From positions 1,798,001-1,862,000 of the forward strand of contig NZ_CP045292.1 in NCBI RefSeq assembly GCF_009363055.1: a DNA stretch of 64,000 nt, written 5' to 3'. A program made the position numbers and the translations under genes. Shown in pieces: positions 43,727 through 51,945 of the stretch (position 1 is the stretch's first letter; each line of letters opens with the position of its first letter). A model generated the notes under the pieces. That model saw only the letters and a list, made by a program, of their open reading frames with translations, had not been told where the DNA came from and searched no databases. The stretch comes from Flavobacterium haoranii. GTDB lineage: Bacteria > Bacteroidota > Bacteroidia > Flavobacteriales > Flavobacteriaceae.

Positions 43727-44004
43727 TTCTCTTCCTTCTTTTTAGAATATTTCAATTTGTAAATGGCATAAAAAGCAGCTCCAACTAAAACATAAGGAAT
43801 AACCATTAAATAAACTATTCCATCGTTAATAGCTTCTGCTTGTGTACCGCTTTCTTCACTTTCTAGTGCAGCTCTACACATAGCACATTGGGCTTCTACA
43901 AAGAAAGGTAAAAGCAAAAAGGTAAAAGTGAGAAATGCTCTTTTTAAAACACCCAACTTTAAACTTTTTACTTTTAATTTTTTACTTTTAACTCTAGTTT
44001 GCAT
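43723..44004 (-). CDS. Small CxxC membrane protein of the oxidase cluster
   Basis: The 93-residue protein starts MQTRVKSKKLKVKSLKLGVL, continues with LKRAFLTFTFLLLPFFVEA as a signal-peptide core, then QCAMCRAALESEESGTQAEA with a CxxC pair, and ends with one membrane helix (IVYLMVIPYVLVGAAFYAIY). Homologues stand in Flavobacteriia oxidase loci. The function is unknown; the CxxC could take part in heme or copper delivery. The first 30 residues are encoded by the inverted repeat at 43904-43994, which is odd. The ATG overlaps the DUF420 stop by 11 bp. Confidence 0.75.
   Translation of the reverse strand: MQTRVKSKKLKVKSLKLGVLKRAFLTFTFLLLPFFVEAQCAMCRAALESEESGTQAEAINDGIVYLMVIPYVLVGAAFYAIYKLKYSKKKEEN
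43904..43994. repeat. Inverted repeat lying inside the small CxxC gene
   Basis: The left arm (43904-43932) has two ggtaaaag units; the right arm (43954-43994) has ctttttacttttaa and tttttacttttaact, its inverse type. The central 20 bases are unrelated. It belongs by composition to the same family as 4933-5357 and 17074-17152, though more A/T-rich. Confidence 0.55.
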
Positions 44005-44578
44005 AATAAGGAGAAATCATAATGTAAACAAAAACACCAGTAACTGCAACATAAAGCCAAATTGGGAATGTTATTTTGGCTATTTTTTTATGTTTGTCAA
44101 ATCGTTGTGCCAATGCTTTAACATAAGTAATCAATACTAATGGAATTATGGCAATAGACAATAAAATGTGCGTAAATAAAATAAAATAATACACATAACG
44201 GAACGAGCCTAAAACTTCCTTTTCAGATTCTTCTAAAACTCCATTTAGATTAGCATCTCCAAAATAAGTAGTATCTGAAGTCATATGATATGCTACATAC
44301 ATTACTAAAAAAGCTAATGAACATGCAATCGCTACTTTCATTAATAATTCGTGTAATTGTCTGTTTCCGTTTTTAATTGCCATAACCGCAAAAACTAAAA
44401 CTGCAGCAGTAATTCCATTAATTGTAGCATAAATTGGAGGTAAAAAACTTAAGGGCTCCACATCGAATCCCATTTTTCTTAGATTTACACCAAATAAAAC
44501 TGCAACTGCAACTGGTATTATAACTGATAAAGCAATAATCAGTTTATTGTATTTTGTTTCAATAGTATTATTTTCCAT
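43994..44578 (-). CDS. DUF420 family membrane protein
   Basis: The 194-residue protein has five predicted membrane helices (KLIIALSVIIPVAVAVLFGV, ATINGITAAVLVFAVMAIKN, HELLMKVAIACSLAFLVMYV, YYFILFTHILLSIAIIPLVL, KITFPIWLYVAVTGVFVYIM). Histidines in HELLMK, AYHMTSD and FTHILLS could bind heme or copper. DUF420 (CtaM-like) proteins are oxidase assembly factors. It lies 2 bp from the Sco gene, in the same direction. Confidence 0.85.
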   Translation of the reverse strand: MENNTIETKYNKLIIALSVIIPVAVAVLFGVNLRKMGFDVEPLSFLPPIYATINGITAAVLVFAVMAIKNGNRQLHELLMKVAIACSLAFLVMYVAYHMTSDTTYFGDANLNGVLEESEKEVLGSFRYVYYFILFTHILLSIAIIPLVLITYVKALAQRFDKHKKIAKITFPIWLYVAVTGVFVYIMISPYYAN

Positions 44579-44580
44579 AA

Positions 44581-45207
44581 TTATTCTTGCAATAACTTTT
44601 TAATATCTTCAATAATGTTTTCAACTCCAGTTTGATCAATTCCATCATAATATAAAATTGGATTTCCGTATTGATCCGTTCTACAACGAATATTTCCTTC
44701 TTTGTCTACAAGTGCAAACATTCCAGAGTGTTCAAAACCACCCATTGCTTTTTTATTTTCACCCGCATACATATTGAAACCTTTATTCGCTAAATCAAAA
44801 ATATAGGCTTTATCTCCAGTTAGAAAATTCCAATTAGGATGTTTTACTCCTAATACATGAGCATGTTCTTTTAAAACTTCCGGTGTATCATAATCAGGAT
44901 TAATTGTAATGGATACAATTCCAAAATCTTTTTCATTTAAAAACTCATCTTGAATTTTTAACATGTTTTGATTCATTTTTGGGCAAATAGTAGGACAAGT
45001 AGAAAAGAAAAATTCAATTACATGAACTTTACCTAAATAATCTTTATCAGAAATCTTTTTATCATCTTGATTAGTTAGTTCAAAACTTGGTGCTGAGCCA
45101 ATCTCATACAAATCAGATTTAGAATAATAACGTGCATTTATTTCCTTAACTACCCAGATTCCAAAAATTAAAATAATAAACGCTAAACCTATATATGACT
45201 TTTTCAT
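44581..45207 (-). CDS. Sco family copper chaperone
   Basis: The 208-residue protein has an N-terminal membrane anchor (YIGLAFIILIFGIWVVKEI). The Sco thioredoxin fold shows the copper-binding CxxxC in FFFSTCPTICPKMNQNM and the distal histidine in GFEHSGMFALVDKEG. It is expected to deliver copper to the CuA centre of cytochrome oxidase. It lies downstream of a degenerate relative (45209-45904) with 1 bp between. Confidence 0.92.
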   Translation of the reverse strand: MKKSYIGLAFIILIFGIWVVKEINARYYSKSDLYEIGSAPSFELTNQDDKKISDKDYLGKVHVIEFFFSTCPTICPKMNQNMLKIQDEFLNEKDFGIVSITINPDYDTPEVLKEHAHVLGVKHPNWNFLTGDKAYIFDLANKGFNMYAGENKKAMGGFEHSGMFALVDKEGNIRCRTDQYGNPILYYDGIDQTGVENIIEDIKKLLQE

Positions 45208-45208
45208 C

Positions 45209-45904
45209 TTATTTATTTTCTAATTCCTCTGTAATTTTATCTCTAAACTCGTCTTTACGAGAATTCTTTTTTAAAGCAAGTCGATATTCTCGCAAAATAA
45301 TCTTTACATCATCAGACATTTCATTATGAAGATCAGCCGAAGACATAGTATTATAACTTTCTCTGTACTCTTCTTCCCCTTTTTTATTTTTACCTTTTCT
45401 ACCGCGATGATTAATATTCTTATCGAGTATTATAACATTTGGTGTTCCCAAATTATGATCTAAAGTAGTTTGTAACTTAAATGAATTATAATATTCTTGA
45501 ATGTCTTCTTTCGATGCAAAAACAAAATGCCAACCCGAAAGATCATCTGATACTAATTTAAATTTATCTAAAATTTCTTTACAATCCTTTTCAGTTCCAA
45601 TGGGCGCTATCATTACAAATTGAAAATCTTTGAAACCAAAATATTTATTATAAATTTTTTGATTTAAATTAAAAAGGTTGGTTTTATTCTCAAAAACTTC
45701 GGCACCAACAAATCCTAAGATGGTGATTTTATCTTTTAATTGAACAGTCTCTCCGTCAAGAGTTTTCCATGTTGCTGGAATTTCTTTATTACTTTCCGAT
45801 AAAGTAGGCAAAAACAAAGCGTTGTGTTTTGCAGAAGAAAAAATTAAATAAGTAACTATAGGAAATATAAAGAGAATTATTAAGACAATTTTATTCTTAT
45901 TCAT
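45209..45904 (-). CDS. Sco-like thioredoxin-fold protein lacking the CxxxC motif
   Basis: The start at 45904 gives a 231-residue protein with an N-terminal membrane anchor (KIVLIILFIFPIVTYLIFSS). By eye the segment ITILGFVGAEVFENKTNLFN aligns with VHVIEFFFSTCPTICPKMNQ of the adjacent Sco protein, but both metal cysteines are gone. Only one cysteine remains in the chain (KDCKEIL). NLGTPNVIILDKNINHRGR fits the later fold. It may be a structural or regulatory partner of Sco. It shares the operon with Sco, DUF420 and the CxxC protein. Confidence 0.7.
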   Translation of the reverse strand: MNKNKIVLIILFIFPIVTYLIFSSAKHNALFLPTLSESNKEIPATWKTLDGETVQLKDKITILGFVGAEVFENKTNLFNLNQKIYNKYFGFKDFQFVMIAPIGTEKDCKEILDKFKLVSDDLSGWHFVFASKEDIQEYYNSFKLQTTLDHNLGTPNVIILDKNINHRGRKGKNKKGEEEYRESYNTMSSADLHNEMSDDVKIILREYRLALKKNSRKDEFRDKITEELENK

Positions 45905-45929
45905 TGAGTAATATTTCTCACAAAAATAC

Positions 45930-45960
45930 AAAAAAAAATCCCGATTAAATCGGGATTTTA
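45930..45960 (-). terminator. Terminator of the oxidase subunit operon
   Basis: aatcccgattaaatcgggatt (45937-45957) with a T run on the minus strand, between cox subunit IV and the Sco-like gene. Confidence 0.85.
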
Positions 45961-45975
45961 TATGTTAAATTCTAA

Positions 45976-46326
45976 TTAGAATATCCATTTTAAATGTCCA
46001 TGTTTGTAAACTTCAAAAACATAGTCTCCCTCTACTAAAAGAATAAATGATAAATAAATAATTAAGAAAACTGCAGTCCAAACCACTGATCTTCTAAACC
46101 ATTTTTTTTCACCTTCCATGTGCATGAAAGCCCAAGTAATAAAATAAGCTTTAACTATTGTTAAGATTAAGAAAATCCAGTTAAGTGGGCTAGTTCCTAA
46201 AACACTAGTCATATGTAAACTATCTGGTTTAACAATACCTAATGCTACTTCAACAATTGTAACAAGAGATAAAATCCCAAAAACAACCCAAATTCTTTTT
46301 GTATTTGATTCGTGTGCGTGTGCCAT
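45976..46326 (-). CDS. Cytochrome c oxidase subunit IV family protein
   Basis: The 116-residue protein has three membrane helices (KRIWVVFGILSLVTIVEVAL, SPLNWIFLILTIVKAYFITW, RSVVWTAVFLIIYLSFILLV) and the family signature AYFITWAFMHMEGEKKWFRR. It is the small prokaryotic COX4-type subunit of a heme-copper oxidase. It ends an operon ctaB-cox3-cox3-cox4 and is followed by a terminator. Confidence 0.88.
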   Translation of the reverse strand: MAHAHESNTKRIWVVFGILSLVTIVEVALGIVKPDSLHMTSVLGTSPLNWIFLILTIVKAYFITWAFMHMEGEKKWFRRSVVWTAVFLIIYLSFILLVEGDYVFEVYKHGHLKWIF

Positions 46327-46346
46327 AATCGATAAATCTTAATAAA

Positions 46347-47318
46347 TTAAACTAGGTAGAAGAATGTAAATACGAACACCCATACTAAATCGACAAAGTG
46401 CCAGTATAATCCAACTTTTTCAACCATTTCATAACTTTTTCTTTTCTCGTAAGTTCCTAATAATACATTAAAGAAAATGATTACATTAATTACAACTCCA
46501 GAGAATACGTGGAAACCGTGGAAACCAGTAATAAAGAAGAAGAAGTTAGCAAATAATTTATGACCGTACTCATTTCGAACTAAATTAGCACCTTCAACAA
46601 CATATTTTGCATCGCCTAATCTTTTTAAAGATTCCTCACGATTTAAAACTACTTTCTTTTTATCTACAATTTGCTCAGTTCTTATTAATAAATCCGGGTT
46701 TGCTTTAAATCCTTCAACAATTTCATTCACTGAGTATGAAGGCAAATTAGGCTCACTCATGAACCAAACACCTTTATCACGGCTTAAATGTTCTCTTTCT
46801 TCTGGTAATACCTTTGCAAATTCAGCTAAAGAAACTCTCTCACCTTCTTTAGTTACAAATTGTAAAATTGATCCTCCTTTAGTTTCAATTGCACCAAACT
46901 CTCCATTGATGAAATTTTTCCACTCCCAAGCTTGAGAACCTAAGAATATTAAACCTCCAACGATAGTTAATGCCATATAAATTGCAACTTTTGTCTTCTT
47001 TAAATGATGTCCAGCATCTACAGCAAGAACCATAGTTACTGAAGAAAAGATAAGTATAAAAGTCATCAACGCCACATAATACATAGGTGCATCTACACCG
47101 TGTAAAAATGGAAAGTGCGTAAACACTTCGTCTGCAATAGGCCAAGTTTCAATAAATTTAAATCTTGAAAAACCATAAGCTGCTAGAAACCCTGAAAATG
47201 TTAATGCATCTGATAAGATGAAATACCACATCATCATTTTTCCATAGGTTGCTCCTAATGGTCCTGGACCGCCATCTAATATTGCGTGTTCATCATGAGT
47301 AGTAACTGTCGCTCCCAT
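46347..47318 (-). CDS. Cytochrome c oxidase subunit III with a soluble insert
   Basis: The 323-residue protein has the subunit III membrane core: KMMMWYFILSDALTFSGFLA, YYVALMTFILIFSSVTMVLA, KVAIYMALTIVGGLIFLGSQ, and after an insert FANFFFFITGFHGFHVFSGV and LYWHFVDLVWVFVFTFFYLV. Between about residues 135 and 245 is a charged soluble insert (KEGERVSLAEFAKVLPEERE). Flavobacteriia oxidases have such long forms. It is one of two subunit III genes in tandem, 47 bp apart. Confidence 0.9.
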   Translation of the reverse strand: MGATVTTHDEHAILDGGPGPLGATYGKMMMWYFILSDALTFSGFLAAYGFSRFKFIETWPIADEVFTHFPFLHGVDAPMYYVALMTFILIFSSVTMVLAVDAGHHLKKTKVAIYMALTIVGGLIFLGSQAWEWKNFINGEFGAIETKGGSILQFVTKEGERVSLAEFAKVLPEEREHLSRDKGVWFMSEPNLPSYSVNEIVEGFKANPDLLIRTEQIVDKKKVVLNREESLKRLGDAKYVVEGANLVRNEYGHKLFANFFFFITGFHGFHVFSGVVINVIIFFNVLLGTYEKRKSYEMVEKVGLYWHFVDLVWVFVFTFFYLV

Positions 47319-47364
47319 AAAATTTTTAAGTTGTTAAAAAGTTCCCAAATTTATTATTTTTTTT

Positions 47365-47958
47365 CTATTTGAAAAAATAGAAAAATAAAAACAAATATAA
47401 CCAAATAAAATCCATAAAGTGCCAGTACATCGCACTTAGTTCAATACCAAGGGTTTGAGTTGGTGTATATTTTTGTTTAAAATGATTATAAATTACAAAA
47501 AAAAGCGAGAAAAAACCGCCAACAAGGTGAGCAATGTGAACAATAACAAACGCATATAAAAACGAAATTGTTACCGATCCTGTTGGCCCAGTTGGCACTA
47601 ATCCTTCTGTAAATAAAATACTGAATCCTTTAAATTGAAAAATTACAAACAAGATTCCCAAGCCTAATGTCGCTAATAAAAAAATCATTCCTTTAGGATT
47701 ATCTCCTTTTTTTACCATTTTTTTAGCCATCCAAAAAGTTAAACTACTTACTAATAGCAAAATGGTGCCATACAAAAAAGTATCGGGCATTTCAAAATTT
47801 TGCAACCAATCTTTTCTCGATTTACTAACCACAAATCCGCTTGTTAATCCTGCAAAAATCATGACAATACTTATCATGGCAAAAATCAACAACATTTTAT
47901 AGGTTTTACCTTTTTGAAGGTATAGTTCTTGTTCTTGAGTTGTTTTAATATTTTCCAT
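47365..47958 (-). CDS. Cytochrome c oxidase subunit III, short form
   Basis: The 197-residue protein has five membrane helices (KMLLIFAMISIVMIFAGLTS, TFLYGTILLLVSSLTFWMAK, MIFLLATLGLGILFVIFQFK, VTISFLYAFVIVHIAHLVGG) with the terminal block LSAMYWHFMDFIWLYLFLFF. It pairs with the longer form next to it. It is cotranscribed with ctaB, 2 bp upstream. Subunits I and II are not in this cluster. Confidence 0.9.
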   Translation of the reverse strand: MENIKTTQEQELYLQKGKTYKMLLIFAMISIVMIFAGLTSGFVVSKSRKDWLQNFEMPDTFLYGTILLLVSSLTFWMAKKMVKKGDNPKGMIFLLATLGLGILFVIFQFKGFSILFTEGLVPTGPTGSVTISFLYAFVIVHIAHLVGGFFSLFFVIYNHFKQKYTPTQTLGIELSAMYWHFMDFIWLYLFLFFYFFK

Positions 47959-47960
47959 TT

Positions 47961-48863
47961 TTATCTTAAAAACTTATCTACAATATAAACAATTTGCAAT
48001 AGCGTAATATAAGAAACACTTACAATCATTAATTTTCTAGCCGCCATTTTATCCATTTCTCTATACAATTTTAAAGCATAATAAAGCATCCAAAATCCTA
48101 AAAGCACTACAATTACTGCCGAAATTTTAGTTAAAAACAACTTACCTGTAAAACCGAAAGCTGGAATTATTGAGGCTAAAATTGTCCAAATAGTATAGAA
48201 TATAATTTGAAACGCTGTTTTCTTATCTTTTTTACCTGTAGGCAACATAAAAAAACCAGCCTTTTCATAGTCTTCATACAAAAACCAACCGATAGCCCAA
48301 AAATGTGGAAATTGCCAAAAAAACTGAACTATAAAAAGTGTTCCAGCCTCTATTCCAAAATGACCTGTTGCAGCAACCCAACCTAACATAAAAGGTATTG
48401 CTCCTGGGAAAGCCCCAACAAAAACAGACAAAGGCGTTTTTGTCTTTAAAGGCGTATATAAAAATACATACATAAAAATAGAAATAGCTCCAAACATTGC
48501 TGTTTTTGGATTTACTGCAAATAAAATTGATAATCCCAATACAGTTAAAACTATTCCTAAAATTAAAGCATTTTGTGTTGAAATTAAACCTGCAGGTAAT
48601 GGTCTATTTTTGGTACGATCCATTAAAGCATCTAAATCTTTTTCAATAATTTGATTGAAAACATTTGAAGCGCCAACCATACAGTAACCACCCACTACAA
48701 GCAACAATAAAGTTATCCAAGAATTTTGATTCCAATATTCTAAACCAAGCACAAAACCAGCCACAGTAGATATTACAACACTAATAGACAATCTTGCCTT
48801 AGTGATAGCAACAAATTTTGAAAAAAGAGTTGGTTGAGATATTGTGTTATTATTAGAGCTCAA
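47961..48863 (-). CDS. ctaB: Protoheme IX farnesyltransferase (heme O synthase)
   Basis: The 300-residue protein is a UbiA-type prenyltransferase: GASNVFNQIIEKDLDALMDR with NxxxDxxxD, RTKNRPLPAGLI, TPLKTKTPLSVFVGAFPGAI and HFWAIGWFLYEDYEKAGFF with the second Asp-containing motif. About eight membrane helices are present. It farnesylates heme B to heme O, needed for a3- or o-type oxidases. It is the first gene of the oxidase operon. Confidence 0.95.
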   Translation of the reverse strand: MSSNNNTISQPTLFSKFVAITKARLSISVVISTVAGFVLGLEYWNQNSWITLLLLVVGGYCMVGASNVFNQIIEKDLDALMDRTKNRPLPAGLISTQNALILGIVLTVLGLSILFAVNPKTAMFGAISIFMYVFLYTPLKTKTPLSVFVGAFPGAIPFMLGWVAATGHFGIEAGTLFIVQFFWQFPHFWAIGWFLYEDYEKAGFFMLPTGKKDKKTAFQIIFYTIWTILASIIPAFGFTGKLFLTKISAVIVVLLGFWMLYYALKLYREMDKMAARKLMIVSVSYITLLQIVYIVDKFLR

Positions 48864-48973
48864 AACAGTAATAAACCTTATTTTTTATTGGGCGCAAAGA
48901 TACTAAATTAGTGAATAGTAATCAGTAAATAGTTCTTAGTTTTTTTAGGGACACTTTATAATATTTGATAAAA

Positions 48974-49006
48974 TAAAAAAATCCTACAATTGCTGTAGGA
49001 TTTTTT
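48974..49006 (-). terminator. Terminator of remB
   Basis: aatcctacaattgctgtaggatt (48980-49002) with flanking A and T runs, 7 bases beyond the remB stop. Confidence 0.85.
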
Positions 49007-49012
49007 AGTATT

Positions 49013-51124
49013 TTAATAATCGAAATACCAGTTAAATAAATCGCTTCTAATTCCAACAGAAATCCAAGTTGTGTTAGATTTAACTGTTGTTGCAGTTTCA
49101 GCCGTTGGATCAAAATTACGATATAAGAAACTTCCGAATACTTTTAAGTTAGATGAAGGATTTACTAAATAACCTAATTGTAATTCGGTAATAAAAATAT
49201 TGGTCTTATTTCCTTGAGCAATTGTAACACCTGTGTCTCTTGGACGATCATCGTTATAACTTAAAAATATATTTCCTCCGTAATTATAATTATCTGTTCC
49301 ATCATTAAAATCAAATCCTTTTTGTCCAAAAGTCACTTTCATTTCTCCGTAATATCTTCCTTTATAATATCTAGCAATTCCAACTAATTCTCTGAAGTTA
49401 CCGCCCCATTGATGCCCCATACTTAAATTGTTATGTGCATAATTTGTTAACGGATTACTATGCGAATAAACATATGGTCTTACATGATTATATTCTAACT
49501 GAAGCGTTAAGTTTTTAACTTTAAAAGCATCGTAATATTTAGCTCCTAATTGGTAACCAAATTTATTTTTCCAACTTTTATCTCCTGCTTTAACATCTCC
49601 AATTGAAAACTCATCTAATAAAAACTGACCGTATAAATTTACTTTATTGTTCCATTTATATTTAGCTGTGGCACCTAAAACAGCATTTCCTGCTTTAGAT
49701 GAAGACGAGAACTCAACTGCTCTGTAAAAAATAATTGGATTAACAAAATTCACATCAAAACCTCTATCATTAGTATTGGTCCAAACTACATTTTCAAATA
49801 AACCAATATTTAATTTTTTAGAGACATTATAACTTAAATAATGACTTGCCATATATTTAGTAGCATAAGTTCCATCTACAGTAACATCTGGACGAACATC
49901 TTTTAGCCACATATATGTATTGGTATATTTAATTTTCCAAAAAGTAGTATTTATTTTAAAATAAGGATACGGACTTACCCCATCTCCTTGTAATAAAGAA
50001 CGATATCCATCACCAATAAAATTTCTTCCATAACCTAATTGTAAGTCAAAAATTTCACTTGGTTTAAACTTAATATTAGCATCTGCCATTGGAAAATCGT
50101 AAGCGTCATCTTTAAAACTTTTAGCAATACCAATACCAGGAATAATCGCAGGGTTTCCACCTGATGGTTTTATACTTTCCGAATAAGCATTATAATAATC
50201 TGCAAAACGTCCTTGACTTTCATAAATAGATGCTGAAAATGTAATTTGTTGTCCTAAACCACCTTGCACATTTAAACCTCTTGTATTTACAAATGTGTTT
50301 GAAGCTTCACTTTTTGTATCTTTTCCAATTCTAAAATCTACAATTGGATTTAAAGTAAACCAATAATTTTCTCCTTGAATAGCAATTAAGTTTTCGTTCC
50401 AAAATTTTCTTCCCAACCAACTTTCTTGTGTTTTAGCTAATGACTGATAAACTGCTTCAAAATCATAATATTTTGCAACTTCTGCATAAGAATAGGGCTT
50501 TGTTGCCGTATGATTATTACTACCCACTTGGTTTATTAACGCGTCGAAAACCGCATAATTTTGATGAGTAAATGCTAAATTTAAAGAACTCTTAAATTGA
50601 GGATTGTCGAATTTCTTGTAATTTTTAGCTACATCTTCAAATTCAGTTAACTCTTTAGAATTATCAATCAACTCTTTATTAGTTCTATCTTGACCTTTAT
50701 TAAAATCTGTTTCTGCTTTATACTTTTTAGGTTCTTGTAACGGAATATCAATTTTTAAATTAAACTTTGCATAGGTTTTTCTTCCAGAAAAAGTTGCCGG
50801 TTTTACTTTTGGTAACGATGCAAATATTCTTTCTGTTTCTTTTTTCAAATCATCTGTTGGAGCATCGATATATAAAGGTTTAAAAACACCTGTTGTATCG
50901 ACTTCAAAAACAGCATTAATAGTTCCTTTCACCTTATTATCAGCTTCAGAAACTTTAAAATTTTGAAAAACAAATTGCTGAATCGTATTATTAAAACACT
51001 CTTGTTCTTGTTCTACAGCTACACTTTCGCATTCAGAAAATATAGGAAAATGTTAATTTTTTTCTTGAGCAAAAACAACATTTGACAAAACAATTAAACT
51101 AAAAACTACTAAAAAATTTCTCAT
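49013..51124 (-). pseudogene. remB: Gliding motility protein RemB, with an in-frame TAA at codon 24
   Basis: From the ATG at 51124 the frame reads a signal peptide (MRNFLVVFSLIVLSNVVFAQ), then EKN, TAA at 51053-51055, and continues HFPIFSECESV in the same frame. The open part from 50932 to 49013 starts within the gene. The most likely change is CAA to TAA. Residues about 30-130 resemble a TonB C-terminal domain (VKGTINAVFEVDTTGVFKPL, ASLPKVKPATFSGRKTYAKF) after a cysteine pair, C32 and C43. The rest is a large barrel (TLQLEYNHVRPYVYSHSN, GSFLYRNFDPT). RemB is an outer-membrane protein of F. johnsoniae gliding encoded near sprA. An unshown alternative is a base error here. Confidence 0.8.
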
Positions 51125-51125
51125 A

Positions 51126-51869
51126 TTAATAATCCGATTCTGAAACTTCTCCATTTGCTATAGCTTTTGCAGAAGAAGTACCAATTCTTTTTACACCTAA
51201 TTTAATCATTTCAACCGCTTCTTCATAAGTTCTTACTCCGCCTGCCGCTTTTACTGGAAGTGGACAAGAATTTTCTATCATCAATTTAATTGTAGCAACA
51301 GTTGCACCATTTGGCTTACCTTCTTCTGTTTTATAAAATCCTGTTGAAGACTTTACAAATACATTTTCATAAACATTTTCTTTGAAATTTGCTATTACTA
51401 CATTTTTAATTAATGCTGATAAACGCACAATTTCTTCATTTGTTAAAGCTGCAACTTCGATTATCCACTTTACAATTTTACCTTGAGCCAAACCAACTTT
51501 AGTACATTCTAAAACTTGATTTTTAACATAATCAATTTCACCTCTTTTGAATGCTTCATAATCTACAACAAAATCTAAATCATCAACATTATCTTCAATA
51601 GCTTTGTTGGCTTCTGAAATTTTTTCTTCAACCGAGGATTGCCCGTTTGGAAAATCAATTACAGTTCCAACTGTTACTTTAGAATTAGCATTTTGAATCA
51701 TTTCTTTAGCTAATTTTACAAACTCAGGACGAATCATAATTAACTTAAAATCGTTATCAATTGCTTCTTGAATTGCAGCTGTTACAACTTCTTTATTCTC
51801 TTTCTCCGACAAACCTGCTTGAGCGGCTGTTTTTAAATATGTTGAATCTAAATATTGCTTGATATTCAT
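51126..51869 (-). CDS. deoC: Deoxyribose-phosphate aldolase
   Basis: The start at 51869 (MNIKQYLDSTYLKTAAQAGL) gives 247 residues; the upstream extension is not family-like. DERA landmarks are VTVGTVIDFPNGQSSVEEKI, DDLDFVVDYEAF, WIIEVAALTNEEI and the Schiff-base lysine near K173 in VFVKSSTGFYKTEEGKPNGA, plus the second lysine in VKAAGGVRTYEEAVEMI. It splits deoxyribose 5-phosphate to acetaldehyde and glyceraldehyde 3-phosphate. It lies 1 bp upstream of remB in the same direction. Confidence 0.95.
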   Translation of the reverse strand: MNIKQYLDSTYLKTAAQAGLSEKENKEVVTAAIQEAIDNDFKLIMIRPEFVKLAKEMIQNANSKVTVGTVIDFPNGQSSVEEKISEANKAIEDNVDDLDFVVDYEAFKRGEIDYVKNQVLECTKVGLAQGKIVKWIIEVAALTNEEIVRLSALIKNVVIANFKENVYENVFVKSSTGFYKTEEGKPNGATVATIKLMIENSCPLPVKAAGGVRTYEEAVEMIKLGVKRIGTSSAKAIANGEVSESDY

Positions 51870-51895
51870 TTCTATTTTTATTAGATGGTAAAAAT

Positions 51896-51925
51896 AAAAA
51901 AATCCCAACGAATTGGGATTTTTTT
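51896..51925 (-). terminator. Terminator of the tonB-like gene at 51946
   Basis: aatcccaacgaattgggatt (51901-51920) with A and T runs, between the TonB stop and deoC. Confidence 0.85.
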
Positions 51926-51945
51926 GTGTTATTAATTTATTTGTT

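Noticed and set aside
45209..45904. A second functional copper chaperone
   Set aside because: The metal-binding cysteines are absent, so it is listed only as Sco-like.
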